A stretch of 42,276 bases of DNA from Marinomonas profundimaris (GCF_000508165.1 NZ_AYOZ01000015.1:1-42276), one strand, 5' to 3'. Shown: positions 17,740 through 28,293, counted from the first letter of the stretch. Program-made: numbers and translations. Notes: generated by a model from the letters alone, not told the origin.

Positions 17740-18580
17740 ACAAAACCCACTTGCCAATCGTCACGCGGTCATTTCCGCCTAAATCTTGAAAGCTTTCAAT
17801 TGCAGAATACCCCGCCAGCTTGAATCGCTCTCGAACCGCTTGCGCTTGGTCGTAGCCGTGCTCGAACACAAGATAAGCATTTGGCGACAAGAAGTTAGGC
17901 GCAGTGTGAATAATGTGCTCAATATCCGCCAAACCATGATTGTCGGCCACCAGCGCGCTTTTCGGTTCAAAACGCACATCGCCTTGTGATAAATGTTCGT
18001 CGTCAGGGTCAATATAAGGCGGATTCGATACGATCAAATCAAACCTAGCGTCTTCTTTTAATGCATCAAACCAACTGCTTTGCTTAAACGCCGCATTGTT
18101 AAGCCGATTTCGTATGGCATTGCGCTTGGCTAACGCAACCGCATCGTCAACCAGATCCACGCCAGTCACATTCGAGCGAGGCAGTTCCGCTGCCAGGGCC
18201 AAGGCTATCGCGCCCGTTCCCGTGCCAAGATCCAGAATGCGACTTGCGCTTTCGGTACTAAGTAAGCTCAACGCCACTTCCACCAGCCGTTCGGTGTCTG
18301 CTCGCGGAATCAAAGTGCAAGGCGAGACTTCGATGTCTAACGTCCAAAACGCTTGATGGCCTAATAAATACGCAACGGGCTCGCCCAACTCTCGACGAAC
18401 CAACAACGCATTGTAGCGTTCGATATCGACGTCGCTTACGGTCTTTTCCGGCCAGGTATAAAAATAAGACGCCGAGACACCCAAAACATGAGCCAGCAAA
18501 AGCTGCGCATCAAGTTGAGCGGTATCGGAGATAAAAGTAAGGCGCTCACAAGCGCCTTTTAATAATTCATCAATTCGCAT
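17738..18580 (-). CDS. prmC: Release factor glutamine methyltransferase
   Basis: Methylates the glutamine of the GGQ motif in release factors RF1 and RF2, which speeds peptide release. The 280-residue product has an N-terminal helical substrate-binding domain (1-85), the SAM-binding loop DLGTGTGA (117-124) and the catalytic NPPY motif (186-189). The target, prfA, is directly upstream on the same strand with a 38-base gap, as is usual. The ATG at 18580 has AAGG rather far upstream. Confidence 0.96.
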   Translation of the reverse strand: MRIDELLKGACERLTFISDTAQLDAQLLLAHVLGVSASYFYTWPEKTVSDVDIERYNALLVRRELGEPVAYLLGHQAFWTLDIEVSPCTLIPRADTERLVEVALSLLSTESASRILDLGTGTGAIALALAAELPRSNVTGVDLVDDAVALAKRNAIRNRLNNAAFKQSSWFDALKEDARFDLIVSNPPYIDPDDEHLSQGDVRFEPKSALVADNHGLADIEHIIHTAPNFLSPNAYLVFEHGYDQAQAVRERFKLAGYSAIESFQDLGGNDRVTIGKWVL

Positions 18581-18618
18581 ACGCGATGATTACCTTATAC
18601 AAAACAGGGTACGAATGA

Positions 18619-19707
18619 TTAATTATCGCCACTCAACGCCGCAAGCTGTTCTGCTTGGAACTCATTGACCAATGGATTAATCAACACATCCAAATCGCCT
18701 GTGACAATCTCGTCTAATTTGTACAAAGTAAGATTGATGCGATGGTCCGTTACACGACCTTGAGGGTAATTGTAGGTACGAATACGCTCAGAACGATCCC
18801 CACTGCCCACCAAAGATTTACGCGTTTCCGATTGTTCACTGGCGGCTTTTTCTTGCTCAGCCGCTAACAATCGGGACGCCAATAGTGACATGGCTTTGGC
18901 TCGGTTCTTATGCTGCGAACGCTCTTCCTGACACTCCACCACAACACCGGTTGGAATGTGGGTAAGACGAATCGCCGAATCCGTTTTGTTAACGTGCTGA
19001 CCACCCGCGCCTGACGCACGGAACGTGTCGATGCGTAAATCGCCTTTGTTGATAATAATATCGTCCACTTCGTCCATTTCTGGCATGACAGCAACAGTAC
19101 AAGCCGACGTATGGATACGCCCTTGTGATTCTGTGGCTGGAACACGCTGCACTCGGTGTACGCCAGATTCAAATTTAAGTTTTGAATACGCGCCTTCACC
19201 AACAATTCGAGCAATCACTTCTTTATAACCACCGTGTTCGCCTTCATTTGCGCTGATGATTTCCACTTTCCAGCGTTGTGTCTCGGCATAACGAGAGTAC
19301 ATGCGGAATAAATCGCCAGAAAAAATAGACGCTTCATCACCACCAGTGCCTGCTCGCACTTCCAAAAACACGTTTCGTGAATCGTTAGGGTCTTTAGGCA
19401 ACAGCAATTTTTGCAATACTAGCTGCAACGCTTCTTTTTGCGCTTGGCCTGCTTTGTATTCCTCTACACCCATTTCTTTAATATCTGGGTCAGAGTCGGT
19501 CATCATTAGTTCTGCTTCAGCAATGTTTTCATCTATTTGCTGAAACTCATTAAAGCACTTAACCACAGGCTCAAGTTCGGCGTATTCTTTTGAATAAGAA
19601 CGAAACAAATCCTGATCCATAATGACTTCAGCAACACTCAACAGCGCCGCCAATTCATCGTAACGATCGGACAAACTTTCTAATTTTAACTTAATGGATT
19701 CTTTCAT
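18619..19707 (-). CDS. prfA: Peptide chain release factor 1
   Basis: Recognises UAA and UAG in the ribosomal A site and triggers peptide release. In 362 residues the codon-reading tripeptide PAT lies at 190-192, typical of RF1 and not RF2, and the peptidyl-transferase GGQ at 235-237. The start ATG at 19707 is three bases after the hemA stop, so the two genes are surely cotranscribed and probably coupled. hemA-prfA-prmC is a conserved order in gammaproteobacteria. Confidence 0.97.
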   Translation of the reverse strand: MKESIKLKLESLSDRYDELAALLSVAEVIMDQDLFRSYSKEYAELEPVVKCFNEFQQIDENIAEAELMMTDSDPDIKEMGVEEYKAGQAQKEALQLVLQKLLLPKDPNDSRNVFLEVRAGTGGDEASIFSGDLFRMYSRYAETQRWKVEIISANEGEHGGYKEVIARIVGEGAYSKLKFESGVHRVQRVPATESQGRIHTSACTVAVMPEMDEVDDIIINKGDLRIDTFRASGAGGQHVNKTDSAIRLTHIPTGVVVECQEERSQHKNRAKAMSLLASRLLAAEQEKAASEQSETRKSLVGSGDRSERIRTYNYPQGRVTDHRINLTLYKLDEIVTGDLDVLINPLVNEFQAEQLAALSGDN

Positions 19708-19710
19708 TTT

Positions 19711-20979
19711 TTAATTGTCTTTTTCTTGGTAAATGCCCAATACATTTGAGGCAATGGTTAATGCGTCTTGATCTGCGTCTGCGCCAGCATCACGCAAATA
19801 GCGCGTCGGCGCATGAATAAGCTTGTTCATTAATCCATGCGCAAGTTTGTTCATCACTTGCTCTGGAGAATGGCCCATTTCAAGGCTTTTTAGCGCTTTT
19901 TCTAATTCTGTGTTTTTCATGGTTTCGGCCGATTGCCTAAACGTGACAATAAGATCCGATACTTTCCTAGATTCAACCACGCGCCGATAAGAATCTACGC
20001 CTTCGTCGATCATTTCTTCGGCCGCTTTCGCAGCATCTTGCCTTGCTCGAACGTTTTCTTCAATCACTGAATGAAGATCGTCCACGGTATAAAGGTATGC
20101 GTCGTTTACTTCTTCTACTTCTGGCTCTATGTCTCGTGGCACAGCAATGTCAATCAACAACATTGGAGAGTGGCGACGTTTGGATGTCGCGCGCTCCACC
20201 ATTCCTTTACCAATAATGGGTAACTGGCTGGCCGTAGAAGAAATAACAATATCAGCCTGTGATAAATAATCGCCTATTTCGCCCAGCATTATGGCTTCGG
20301 CATTGAGTTCATGGGCTAAGGATTCAGCCCGCGCTAAGGTTCGGTTGGCCACGATAATACGTTTGATGCCGTTTTCTTTAAGGTGTCTCGCCACCAACTC
20401 AATCGTTTGTCCAGCACCAATCAGTAACGCGGTACTGTTTCTGATATCTGCGAAAATACGTTGTGCCAAACTCACGGCAGCAAAGGCAATGGAAACGGGG
20501 TTTTCACCAATCGCCGTATCGGTTCGTACGCGCTTGGCGACAGAAAAAGCGCGCTGAAATAAAGACTCTAGTTTGGGGCCGATGGACGCCCCTTCTTGCG
20601 AGACCGCATACGCTGACTTTACTTGCCCCAGAATTTGCGGTTCACCTAAGATCAGAGAATCCAAACCCGATGCCACTCGCATAATATGACGCACACTGTC
20701 GTCCTCCATATGCGTGTAACAATATTGCTGCAAATCGGATAAGGCAATACCATGATATTCCCCAAGCCACGCAATAACGTCGTCAACCTGACTAACATCT
20801 TCGATAGCACAATAAAGTTCGGTTCGATTGCAAGTCGAAACGATGACAGCTTCGCTCGCTTTTTTCTCGGAGATAAGAGAAGACAAGGCATCGATCATCT
20901 TTTCAGGAGCAAAAGCCACGCGTTCACGGATCGAGACCGGCGCAGTTTTGTGATTTACACCTACAGTAATTAGCGGCAT
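19711..20979 (-). CDS. hemA: Glutamyl-tRNA reductase
   Basis: First committed enzyme of the C5 haem pathway; reduces glutamyl-tRNA(Glu) to glutamate-1-semialdehyde with NADPH. The 422-residue product has the catalytic C50 in STCNRTE, the N-terminal VGVNHKTAPV, an NADPH-binding domain around 170-310, and a C-terminal helical dimerisation domain. The ATG at 20979 has AGAAGAG upstream. It is divergent from the TPR lipoprotein-lolB-ispE cluster. With hemC, hemD, hemX and hemY, two separate haem loci lie in this window. Confidence 0.97.
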   Translation of the reverse strand: MPLITVGVNHKTAPVSIRERVAFAPEKMIDALSSLISEKKASEAVIVSTCNRTELYCAIEDVSQVDDVIAWLGEYHGIALSDLQQYCYTHMEDDSVRHIMRVASGLDSLILGEPQILGQVKSAYAVSQEGASIGPKLESLFQRAFSVAKRVRTDTAIGENPVSIAFAAVSLAQRIFADIRNSTALLIGAGQTIELVARHLKENGIKRIIVANRTLARAESLAHELNAEAIMLGEIGDYLSQADIVISSTASQLPIIGKGMVERATSKRRHSPMLLIDIAVPRDIEPEVEEVNDAYLYTVDDLHSVIEENVRARQDAAKAAEEMIDEGVDSYRRVVESRKVSDLIVTFRQSAETMKNTELEKALKSLEMGHSPEQVMNKLAHGLMNKLIHAPTRYLRDAGADADQDALTIASNVLGIYQEKDN

Positions 20980-21064
20980 TCAGGGCTCTTCTCAAAGATC
21001 GAGATTTAAGGTAATGACAGGAGCAAGCACCGCTCCAACACGACTCTTTACATAAAGAAGACAC

Positions 21065-21070
21065 ATTATA
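21065..21070 (-). promoter_or_regulatory. -10 element of a hemA promoter
   Basis: A consensus TATAAT on the minus strand, about 86 bases before the hemA start. No recognisable -35 lies 16-18 bases further upstream, so an activator may be needed, or the match may be accidental. Confidence 0.4.
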
Positions 21071-21176
21071 CGAGAAATTAGCTTTTTTTCGCACCCCATA
21101 TGATCAATAAAAGTAATAGGATTAGTTTATAGTTATGCCTGACATAAAGAGTTGTGAGCGATACCATAAGGGTTAT

Positions 21177-22985
21177 ATGAATTTAATACTGAGAAAACGC
21201 ATGCCTTCCGCTTTAGGCAATACCCAAAAACAACAGAACAACAAGCCCTACACTAAAATGTCTTTGGCTCTACTGTCTATTCTGTGTTTACCGTTTTTAA
21301 GCGCCTGTAGTCATATTACGGCCCAAGCGGATATTGCGACTTTGAGCGATAAATCCCCTCAAGTAACAAGAATGTCCAATAGCAATATTGAAGCGCTACT
21401 AAACGCCGAATTCACCTTGCAAAGAGAAGGCCCAAATAAAGCATTCGAACCGTTTTATAAACTGGCCAGTCAATCAGGCAATGTCCCCCTAATTGAACGA
21501 CTAACACACATTGCGGTCGTTTCTCAAAATCGTATGTACATCGAAAGAAGTGCCGATCTATGGCTGTCTGTTGTCCCAACATCAGAGCCCGCTTACTCAC
21601 TCAAGCTGCAAATTCTCATTAAAGAGAATCGTGCTAACGACGTCGCGACCTTGCTAACCGATGCCATACAAAAAAACGTTTCTTTGCGCTTCCTGCCACT
21701 TTATCTTGAAGAAATTGTCCGTGACAGCGATCAGGTCAACACCATTGAAGAAGCAATTTCGGTCTTATCGCCGGAACCAAGAAGTAACCAATACATTCAA
21801 TTAAGCCATGCTCATATTTTATTGCTTTCAGGAAAGTACCAAGCTGCTATCAGCACCTCTGAACGCCTTTTGGCGCAAGCCGATACTGAAAAAAGTGAAG
21901 CGCTTTACCTTATTCTCGCCTTTAGTCAAAAGAACCTCGGGGAATTTGATCACGCCATTTCAACCTTATCCACCGCATTGAAACATACTCCCAGAAACAC
22001 AAGATTATTGACGCCTTTGATTGATTTTCTTGTTGAAAACAAACAGTCAAGTCATGCGGTTGAGGTGTATGAAAACACGAATTTAGACACCCCCGAAAAA
22101 CTTCAGGTTGGCATCAACTTCATGCGTGTGTTGCTAGAGAACGAACAGCCGGCATTGGCCTTAGATATCGCTAAAGAACTCCCCAAAGAACAACTTGGCC
22201 TATCGGATCAAATTCAATACTTAAGCGCCATTGCGCAGGCGCAACTTGGAAAAAAAACAGACGCCCTTCAAACCATGTCAATGGTCGACGGAACATTGCG
22301 CGCCAATGCAACCAACCAAATGGCGTTATGGCTTTACGAGGAAGGCAAAGAAAACGACATTAACAACATGGTGCTCAGCCGAACGCTGCGTGAAAATATG
22401 CCGGAGCAGGTGGCTTCTATTTGCCGACTGCATGAAGAGAAAGGACACATAGAACTGTCATACGAGTTAATAGATCATGCTCTCATTACGCTTCCTGAGT
22501 CTGATATTTTACGTTACCGAAAAGCCCTGCTCGCAGAAACGTTGGGGAACTGGAAAACAACGGAAACAGAGCTGAAAACATTATTGCAAAAAGACCCAGA
22601 CAACCCCCAGTACCTTAATGCGCTCGGCTATACCTTATTAACTCGCAGTAAACGCATTGATGAAGCGATGACCTATATAGAATCGGCGTATCAAAAAGCC
22701 GACAACGATCCTGCCATTATCGACAGTTTAGGGTGGGGTTTTTTCCTTAAAGGTGAATTAGAGCAGTCCACTTATTATTTAAAAAAAGCGTGGTCTATTC
22801 TCCCAGACGCAGAAATTGCCGCACATTACGGTGAATCTCTGTGGCAACAAAGATATTACGATGAAGCAATAGACGTCTGGAAAGCGGCACTAAAAACATC
22901 GCCAGAGACGCCGTTGCTACTTAATACAATAAAACGACTTTCACCGTCGCTGATAGACGAACTGGAACAGGAACAATCCGAATGA
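21177..22985 (+). CDS. TPR-repeat outer-membrane lipoprotein (PA4667-like)
   Basis: Large tetratricopeptide-repeat protein found ahead of lolB in Pseudomonas and relatives. The function is not established; TPR lipoproteins usually scaffold envelope complexes. From the ATG at 21177 it has 602 residues, an N-terminal signal with lipobox LSAC (LCLPFLSACS), then repeats over most of the length. The C-terminal units are clearest (NPQYLNALGYTLL, DPAIIDSLGWGFFLKGE). I chose 21177 because TAAGGG lies 5 bases upstream; the frame opens at 21135, but with no ribosome site and a possible TATAGT box there. Its stop overlaps the lolB start (ATGA). Confidence 0.85.
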   Translation: MNLILRKRMPSALGNTQKQQNNKPYTKMSLALLSILCLPFLSACSHITAQADIATLSDKSPQVTRMSNSNIEALLNAEFTLQREGPNKAFEPFYKLASQSGNVPLIERLTHIAVVSQNRMYIERSADLWLSVVPTSEPAYSLKLQILIKENRANDVATLLTDAIQKNVSLRFLPLYLEEIVRDSDQVNTIEEAISVLSPEPRSNQYIQLSHAHILLLSGKYQAAISTSERLLAQADTEKSEALYLILAFSQKNLGEFDHAISTLSTALKHTPRNTRLLTPLIDFLVENKQSSHAVEVYENTNLDTPEKLQVGINFMRVLLENEQPALALDIAKELPKEQLGLSDQIQYLSAIAQAQLGKKTDALQTMSMVDGTLRANATNQMALWLYEEGKENDINNMVLSRTLRENMPEQVASICRLHEEKGHIELSYELIDHALITLPESDILRYRKALLAETLGNWKTTETELKTLLQKDPDNPQYLNALGYTLLTRSKRIDEAMTYIESAYQKADNDPAIIDSLGWGFFLKGELEQSTYYLKKAWSILPDAEIAAHYGESLWQQRYYDEAIDVWKAALKTSPETPLLLNTIKRLSPSLIDELEQEQSE

Positions 22986-23560
22986 ATTTTCGCATACTCT
23001 GCTTGGTGACATTAACCTCACTTATTAGCGCTTGTAGCACAACACCAAGAGGCCCTATCACGCCACCACCAACCAGCGTCAGCGCCATTTCTAAATGGGA
23101 AACATCTGGCCGAGTCGGAATACGAACACCAGAAGACGCTGTGTCCGGTAATTTTAACTGGCAAAAAGACCCAAAAACCTTCTCTCTGAATATTGTTGGT
23201 CCTTTTGGTCAAGGCGCCACTAAATTGAATAAATCAAAAGAAGGCATTGTCACCTTAGCCTATGAAGACACAGTGATAACAGGCACCAACCCTGCAACAC
23301 TATTGCAACAAGAGCTCGGCTGGGAGTTTCCCGTCGAACAGGTATCGTATTGGATAAGAGGATTGCCTGACCCAAGTAGCGCATCACGAACCACCAACGA
23401 TCCAGACAGCAACCTTCCGAGTGAAATTGAACAAGATGGTTGGTTGGTGACTTATACTAATTTCACAGAAATAGATGGCTTATCCTTACCGCAAAAAATG
23501 CAAGTCTCTAACCCACCATTTAAAGTAAACTTGATCATTAACCAATGGACCATTCAATAA
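22982..23560 (+). CDS. lolB: Outer-membrane lipoprotein receptor LolB
   Basis: Accepts lipoproteins from periplasmic LolA and inserts them in the outer membrane. The 192-residue product has a type II signal with lipobox ISAC (cysteine 18), then the LolB features WETSGRVGIRTP and NFNWQKDP near the start and a conserved YWIRGLPDP in the second half. It overlaps the upstream TPR gene by 4 bases and is followed by ispE, the order seen in most gammaproteobacteria. Confidence 0.94.
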   Translation: MNFRILCLVTLTSLISACSTTPRGPITPPPTSVSAISKWETSGRVGIRTPEDAVSGNFNWQKDPKTFSLNIVGPFGQGATKLNKSKEGIVTLAYEDTVITGTNPATLLQQELGWEFPVEQVSYWIRGLPDPSSASRTTNDPDSNLPSEIEQDGWLVTYTNFTEIDGLSLPQKMQVSNPPFKVNLIINQWTIQ

Positions 23561-23565
23561 TCACC

Positions 23566-24420
23566 ATGCAATTACCTTCTCCCGCTAAATTAAATTTATT
23601 TTTACACATCACAGGCCGACGAGAAGACGGTTACCATGAACTGCAAACGGTGTTTCAATTTATTGATTTATGTGACACGTTAGAATTTACGCTGACGCAA
23701 AATAACCACATCACTATTTCGCCAGTTATTGAGCAATTGCCAACCGAAGACAACCTCATATATAAAGCCGCAAAACTACTGCAACCCTACAAACAAAACA
23801 GTCACTTCGGCGTCGATATTACACTAGAAAAACAACTACCTATGGGTGGAGGGATTGGCGGCGGCAGCTCTAATGCTGCTACGACATTATTAGCATTAAA
23901 CACCCTATGGGAATGCCATCTTTCATTAGAAAAATTGGCCGAGCTCAGTGTCCATTTAGGCGCTGACATCCCTGTTTTTGTGATGGGGTTTGCGGCTTTT
24001 GCAGAAGGCATTGGTGAGAAGCTGGAAAAAGTCACCTTAGATACGCCTTATTATTTGCTGATCAAGCCCAATTGCCATGTCTCAACTGGTCAAATTTTTA
24101 CCGATAAGTATTTGACAAGAGACACCCCTCCGATCAAAATACCGCACGCCTTGAAGCTGGATGGGCATAACGACTGTTTAGAAGTAGTAAGAAAGCACAA
24201 TCCCGACGTAAATGAAGCCTATTTGTGGCTTAAAAACCACGGTGATGCGAAATTAACTGGAACCGGGGCTTGTCTGTTCTTAGCATTTGAAAATTTGCAA
24301 GATGCTGAACGAGTTAAAGCATTTACACCACAAAAATGGCAAAGCTGGATTTGTCGTGGCTGTAACACTTCTCCTACTCATTACGCACTAAACCAGTGGA
24401 TTAAGCAAAACAGGGATTAA
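23566..24420 (+). CDS. ispE: 4-diphosphocytidyl-2-C-methyl-D-erythritol kinase
   Basis: GHMP kinase of the non-mevalonate isoprenoid pathway. The 284-residue product has the N-terminal [11 protein letters not shown] with the catalytic lysine, the ATP loop [14 protein letters not shown], and a C-terminal TGTGACLFL block. The frame opens at 23545 inside the end of lolB, but the ATG at 23566 gives [12 protein letters not shown], which matches the family; neither has a good ribosome site, so translation may depend on lolB. The tail ends RGCNTSPTH, typical for IspE. Confidence 0.95.
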   Translation: MQLPSPAKLNLFLHITGRREDGYHELQTVFQFIDLCDTLEFTLTQNNHITISPVIEQLPTEDNLIYKAAKLLQPYKQNSHFGVDITLEKQLPMGGGIGGGSSNAATTLLALNTLWECHLSLEKLAELSVHLGADIPVFVMGFAAFAEGIGEKLEKVTLDTPYYLLIKPNCHVSTGQIFTDKYLTRDTPPIKIPHALKLDGHNDCLEVVRKHNPDVNEAYLWLKNHGDAKLTGTGACLFLAFENLQDAERVKAFTPQKWQSWICRGCNTSPTHYALNQWIKQNRD

Positions 24421-24490
24421 GTACGCCAGACAAACACATCAAGTCCCTGGCCAGTCTATTTCATCGCTACAAAATACAAAGGTATACACA

Positions 24491-25438
24491 GTGTCCAAGT
24501 TGATGGTTTTTACCGGTAATGCAAATCCTGAACTCGCTCGCAGGGTGGTACGCCGTCTAGGGCTACCGATCGGCAATGCAACCGTAGGTAAGTTTAGTGA
24601 CGGTGAGATTGCGGTCGAGATCAATGAAAATGTGCGCGGTAAAGACGTTTTTATTATCCAATCTACTTGTGCACCCAGCAATGACAACCTAATGGAACTG
24701 ATTGTCATGGCAGACGCATTACGCAGAGCGTCAGCTACGCGTGTAACCGCTGTTATTCCTTATTTTGGTTATGCTCGCCAAGATCGTCGAGTACGTTCTG
24801 CTCGTGTACCCATTACAGCGAAAGTCGTCGCCGATATGATTTCTGCTGTTGGTATCAATCGCGTACTAACAGTCGACTTGCACGCAGACCAAATCCAAGG
24901 GTTCTTCGATATCCCTGTTGATAACGTTTATGCAACGCCATTATTACTTGACGATTTAAAACGCCAAGGCCATGAAAACATTACGGTGGTTTCTCCCGAT
25001 GTTGGTGGTGTAGTTCGCGCTCGCGCCTTTGCAAAAATGCTCGATGATGCTGACCTAGCGATTATCGACAAACGTCGTCCACGTGCTAACGAAGCACAAA
25101 TCATGCATTTGATCGGCGACGTAGCAGGTAAAACATGTGTATTAGTCGATGACATGTGTGATACCGGTGGCACATTATGTGCCGCGGCAAAAGCCTTAAA
25201 AGAACACGGCGCCGCAAAAGTGCTTGCATACTGTACTCACCCAGTACTGTCTGGCAAAGCGATTGAGAACATTACAAATTCCGTGCTTGATGAGTTGGTC
25301 GTGACTGATACCATCCCATTGACACAAGAGGCGCTTAATTGCCCTCAAATACGCCAATTGTCGATGTCTGACATTATGGCGGAGGCTGTTCGTCGTGTAT
25401 GCAACGAAGAGTCTATCAGTGCCATGTTTGGGGCCTAA
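24491..25438 (+). CDS. prs: Ribose-phosphate pyrophosphokinase
   Basis: Makes PRPP from ribose-5-phosphate and ATP for nucleotide, histidine and tryptophan synthesis. The 315-residue product is standard length, with the ATP-site segment YFGYARQDR, the conserved [14 protein letters not shown] and the PRPP-binding loop [12 protein letters not shown]. The start is GTG at 24491 after AAAGG. ispE lies 70 bases upstream; in several pseudomonads a tRNA-Gln lies in this gap, but none is here. Confidence 0.97.
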   Translation: MSKLMVFTGNANPELARRVVRRLGLPIGNATVGKFSDGEIAVEINENVRGKDVFIIQSTCAPSNDNLMELIVMADALRRASATRVTAVIPYFGYARQDRRVRSARVPITAKVVADMISAVGINRVLTVDLHADQIQGFFDIPVDNVYATPLLLDDLKRQGHENITVVSPDVGGVVRARAFAKMLDDADLAIIDKRRPRANEAQIMHLIGDVAGKTCVLVDDMCDTGGTLCAAAKALKEHGAAKVLAYCTHPVLSGKAIENITNSVLDELVVTDTIPLTQEALNCPQIRQLSMSDIMAEAVRRVCNEESISAMFGA

Positions 25439-25507
25439 GCCAAACAATTACGCTCGGAGCGGGTCGCAGTTCTGGGCACAAACTATATTATTTATTAGGA
25501 AAATATC

Positions 25508-26086
25508 ATGACATTATCTATTAATGCCGTAGCACGTAATGAAGAAGGTAAAGGTGCGAGCCGCCGCCTTCGTAACACTGGTCAAGTACCAGCGGTTATT
25601 TATGGTGGCGAAGTTGCTCCACAGTCTGTTTCTTTCAAAGACAATGAGCTACTTAAAGCAGTTGGAACACCAGGTTTCTTGACTGGTCTAGTTGAAGTAT
25701 CTGTTGAAGGTAAAGCTGAAAAAGTTCTTGTTAAAGCACTACAGCGTCACCCAGCAACAGGTCTAGTTATGCACATGGACCTTCAGCGCGTACAAGAAGA
25801 CAAAGCGATCACAACTCGTGTTCCTTTAAGCTTCATCAACGCTGCACAAAGTGAAGGTGTTAAGAGCCAAGGCGGTCGTTTGACTGTTGAATCTAAATTG
25901 GCTGAAGTACGTTGCCTACCAGCTAACCTACCTGAAGTATTGATCGTTGACGTAATCGAAGGTCAACTTGATCAAATCTTCCATTTATCTGATGTTATTC
26001 TGCCTGAAGGCGTTGAGTTGATTTCTTTGTTGAAAGGCGAAGATCACAACCAACCTATCGGCCGTATCGGTAAATCAAAACGTTAA
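25508..26086 (+). CDS. rplY: 50S ribosomal protein L25/Ctc, long form
   Basis: Binds 5S rRNA. The 192-residue product has the N-terminal L25 domain (about 1-95, with RLRNTGQVPAVIYGG) and a C-terminal Ctc/TL5 beta domain (about 98-185), the two-domain form of many bacteria and not the short E. coli form. The ATG follows AGGAAAA. Codon use looks strongly biased, as in highly expressed genes. It lies between prs and pth, the conserved order. Confidence 0.96.
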   Translation: MTLSINAVARNEEGKGASRRLRNTGQVPAVIYGGEVAPQSVSFKDNELLKAVGTPGFLTGLVEVSVEGKAEKVLVKALQRHPATGLVMHMDLQRVQEDKAITTRVPLSFINAAQSEGVKSQGGRLTVESKLAEVRCLPANLPEVLIVDVIEGQLDQIFHLSDVILPEGVELISLLKGEDHNQPIGRIGKSKR

Positions 26087-26107
26087 GACACCATTGAAGG
26101 CAGTATT

Positions 26108-26692
26108 GTGGCAGGTTTCAAATTATTAGTAGGCTTGGGTAATCCAGGCAGCGAATACGAGAATACTCGCCACAATGCAGGCGCTCAGTGGATTGAGGCA
26201 TTGGCTCGTCAGAGCCAATGCTCTCTTCGTTCTGAGAAAAAGTTTTCAGGCCAATTTGGCAAAGTTTCTATAGCTGGTGAAGAGTGCTACCTCCTTATTC
26301 CCACCACCTATATGAATTTAAGTGGCAAAGCCGTTCAGGCCGTTTGTCAATTCTACAAAATCCCTCCTGAAGAAGTCCTTGTTATACACGATGAGCTCGA
26401 CATTCCTCCCGGCACCGTAAAATTGAAAAAAGGTGGTGGTCATGGTGGTCACAATGGACTAAAAGACATTATTGCTAAGCTTGCGAATAACCGAGACTTT
26501 GGCCGCCTAAGATTAGGCATTGGCCACCCAGGTCACGCAAGTCAAGTCGCCAATTACGTTCTTAAAAAAGCGTCTCCTGACGACTATGCAAAAATAGAAC
26601 AAACAATCGACGAATCATTGCGCTATGTTGACGACATAGTAAAAGGCAACTTAAACCCTGTAATGAATCAACTTCACAGCTTCAAAGCGTAA
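26108..26692 (+). CDS. pth: Peptidyl-tRNA hydrolase
   Basis: Releases tRNA from prematurely dropped peptidyl-tRNA. The 194-residue product shows GLGNPGSEYENTRHNAG with N12 and the catalytic H22, then TYMNLSG and HDELDIPPG with the active-site aspartate, and the GGGHGGHNGLKDI block. The start is GTG at 26108 with GAAGG 7 bases upstream, 21 bases after rplY. Confidence 0.97.
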   Translation: MAGFKLLVGLGNPGSEYENTRHNAGAQWIEALARQSQCSLRSEKKFSGQFGKVSIAGEECYLLIPTTYMNLSGKAVQAVCQFYKIPPEEVLVIHDELDIPPGTVKLKKGGGHGGHNGLKDIIAKLANNRDFGRLRLGIGHPGHASQVANYVLKKASPDDYAKIEQTIDESLRYVDDIVKGNLNPVMNQLHSFKA

Positions 26693-26719
26693 CAACTTAA
26701 TTATTTTAGGAATCTCACT

Positions 26720-27811
26720 ATGGGTTTTAATTGCGGCATCGTTGGGTTACCTAACGTCGGTAAATCAACTTTATTCAATGCGTTAACCAAAGCAGGTATT
26801 GGCGCGGAGAACTTTCCATTCTGTACAATCGAGCCAAATGCAGGCGTTGTTGCCATGCCAGACCCTCGCTTGGATGCGCTTGCTGAGATAGTGAAGCCTG
26901 AACGCGTTTTGGCAACGACGATGGAGTTTGTTGACATTGCCGGCCTTGTAGAAGGCGCTTCAAAAGGCGAAGGCCTTGGTAACAAGTTTCTTGCTAATAT
27001 CCGCGAAACAGACGCCATTGCTCACGTTGTTCGCTGCTTTGAAGACGAAAACGTTATTCACGTTTCAAATCACGTCAACCCAAAACTAGACATTGAAGTC
27101 ATCAATTTAGAGTTGATCTTTGCCGATATCGAGTCTATCGACAAGCAAATTTTCCGTACTGGAAAAAATGCAAAGAGTGGTAACAAAGAAGCCATTGCCC
27201 ACAAAGCTTTTTTAGAAAAAATCAAGGCCCATCTTGAAGACGGCCTTCCTGTTCGCTCACTAGAAATGTCAGAAGATCAGCAAAAAGAAGTGCGTCAACT
27301 GCACCTTTTGACAACAAAACCAACGATGTACATTGCCAACGTAGCGGAAGACGGTTTCGAGAATAACCCTTACTTGGATCAAGTGCGTGAAATAGCCGCT
27401 GCAGAGGGCGCAATGCTTGTTCCCATCTGCAACCAGCTTGAAGCGGAAATCTCTGAGCTAGACACAGAAGAGATGCAAGAGTTTCTTGATGAAATGGGCA
27501 TGGCAGAACCCGGTCTTGATCGAGTCATCCGCGCAGGATACGAGCTTCTAGGCCTTCAGACCTACTTTACAGCAGGCGTCAAAGAAGTACGTGCTTGGAC
27601 AGTAAAACAAGGCGCAACAGGCCCACAGGCCGCTGGTGTGATCCATACAGACTTTGAAAAAGGTTTTATCCGCGCCGAAGTGGTTGGCTATAATGATTTT
27701 ATCCAATATAAGGGCGAAAGTGGCGCAAAAGAAGCAGGAAAATGGCGCTTGGAAGGTAAGGACTACATCGTAAAAGACGGCGATGTCATGCATTTCCGTT
27801 TTAATGTTTAG
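26720..27811 (+). CDS. ychF: Ribosome-binding ATPase YchF (Obg family)
   Basis: P-loop protein of the Obg family that hydrolyses ATP in preference to GTP and is linked to translation and oxidative-stress control. The 363-residue product has the G1 loop GLPNVGKST near the N-terminus, the G3 region [16 protein letters not shown], an inserted coiled coil (about 125-205), and a C-terminal TGS-like domain (about 278-361). The ATG follows AGGAATC. It closes the ispE-prs-rplY-pth-ychF series; the tRNA array begins 114 bases later. Confidence 0.97.
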   Translation: MGFNCGIVGLPNVGKSTLFNALTKAGIGAENFPFCTIEPNAGVVAMPDPRLDALAEIVKPERVLATTMEFVDIAGLVEGASKGEGLGNKFLANIRETDAIAHVVRCFEDENVIHVSNHVNPKLDIEVINLELIFADIESIDKQIFRTGKNAKSGNKEAIAHKAFLEKIKAHLEDGLPVRSLEMSEDQQKEVRQLHLLTTKPTMYIANVAEDGFENNPYLDQVREIAAAEGAMLVPICNQLEAEISELDTEEMQEFLDEMGMAEPGLDRVIRAGYELLGLQTYFTAGVKEVRAWTVKQGATGPQAAGVIHTDFEKGFIRAEVVGYNDFIQYKGESGAKEAGKWRLEGKDYIVKDGDVMHFRFNV

Positions 27812-27840
27812 CTCATTATTAAAAGTTTTAAGAAAAACAC

Positions 27841-27869
27841 TTGACCCATTAACCGGTTATATGAATAAT
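27841..27869 (+). promoter_or_regulatory. Promoter of the tRNA array with GC-rich discriminator
   Basis: TTGACC (27841-27846) and AATAAT (27864-27869) are 17 bases apart, followed by GCGCC just after the -10. A GC-rich discriminator is the mark of stable-RNA promoters under stringent control. The leader before the first tRNA is about 50 bases. Confidence 0.7.
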
Positions 27870-27925
27870 ATCGCGCCACAGAGGCAGTAGATCATTTTAT
27901 GTAAGCGGCTTTTGTGTCAGTCTGT

Positions 27926-28000
27926 TGGGGTATAGCCAAGCGGTAAGGCAACAGGTTTTGATCCTGTCATGCTTAGGTTCGAATCCTTCTACCCCAGCCA
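27926..28000 (+). tRNA. tRNA-Gln (TTG), copy 1
   Basis: 75 bases with encoded CCA. The acceptor TGGGGTA/TACCCCA pairs fully, and the anticodon loop TTTTGAT reads TTG. The T-stem is weak: 5' strand TTAGG faces CCTTC, giving two mismatches (positions 49-65 and 50-64). Confidence 0.9.
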
Positions 28001-28008
28001 ACAGACAA

Positions 28009-28085
28009 GGCTATGTAGCTCAGTTGGTTAGAGCACATCACTCATAATGATGGGGTCACTAGTTCGAATCTAGTCATAGCCACCA
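28009..28085 (+). tRNA. tRNA-Met (CAT, elongator), copy 1
   Basis: 77 bases with encoded CCA. Acceptor GGCTATG/CATAGCC, D-arm GTAGCTCAGTTGGTTAGAGC and loop TCATAAT match the elongator methionine tRNA of E. coli. It lacks the unpaired first base of initiator tRNA. Confidence 0.95.
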
Positions 28086-28096
28086 AAATTCGATAT

Positions 28097-28171
28097 TGGG
28101 GTATAGCCAAGCGGTAAGGCAACAGGTTTTGATCCTGTCATGCGGAGGTTCGAATCCTTCTCCCCCAGCCA
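28097..28171 (+). tRNA. tRNA-Gln (TTG), copy 2
   Basis: 75 bases with CCA. The T-stem GGAGG/CCTTC is good (one G-T wobble), but the acceptor 3' strand is TCCCCCA, leaving a T-C mismatch at pair 6-67. Confidence 0.9.
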
Positions 28172-28205
28172 TCGATATACGTTATAAGCGTCAAGATACA
28201 ATTTA

Positions 28206-28282
28206 GGCTATGTAGCTCAGTTGGTTAGAGCACATCACTCATAATGATGGGGTCACTAGTTCGAATCTAGTCATAGCCACCA
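28206..28282 (+). tRNA. tRNA-Met (CAT, elongator), copy 2
   Basis: Identical to the first Met gene, including the following 11-base spacer (AAAATTCGATA). It is part of the duplicated Met-Gln unit. Confidence 0.95.
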
Positions 28283-28293
28283 AAATTCGATAT

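Noticed and set aside
25425..25507. Riboswitch or L25 autoregulatory leader between prs and rplY
   Set aside because: Only a small GTTTGG/CCAAAC hairpin at the prs stop; the gap is too short and unstructured for a known leader.
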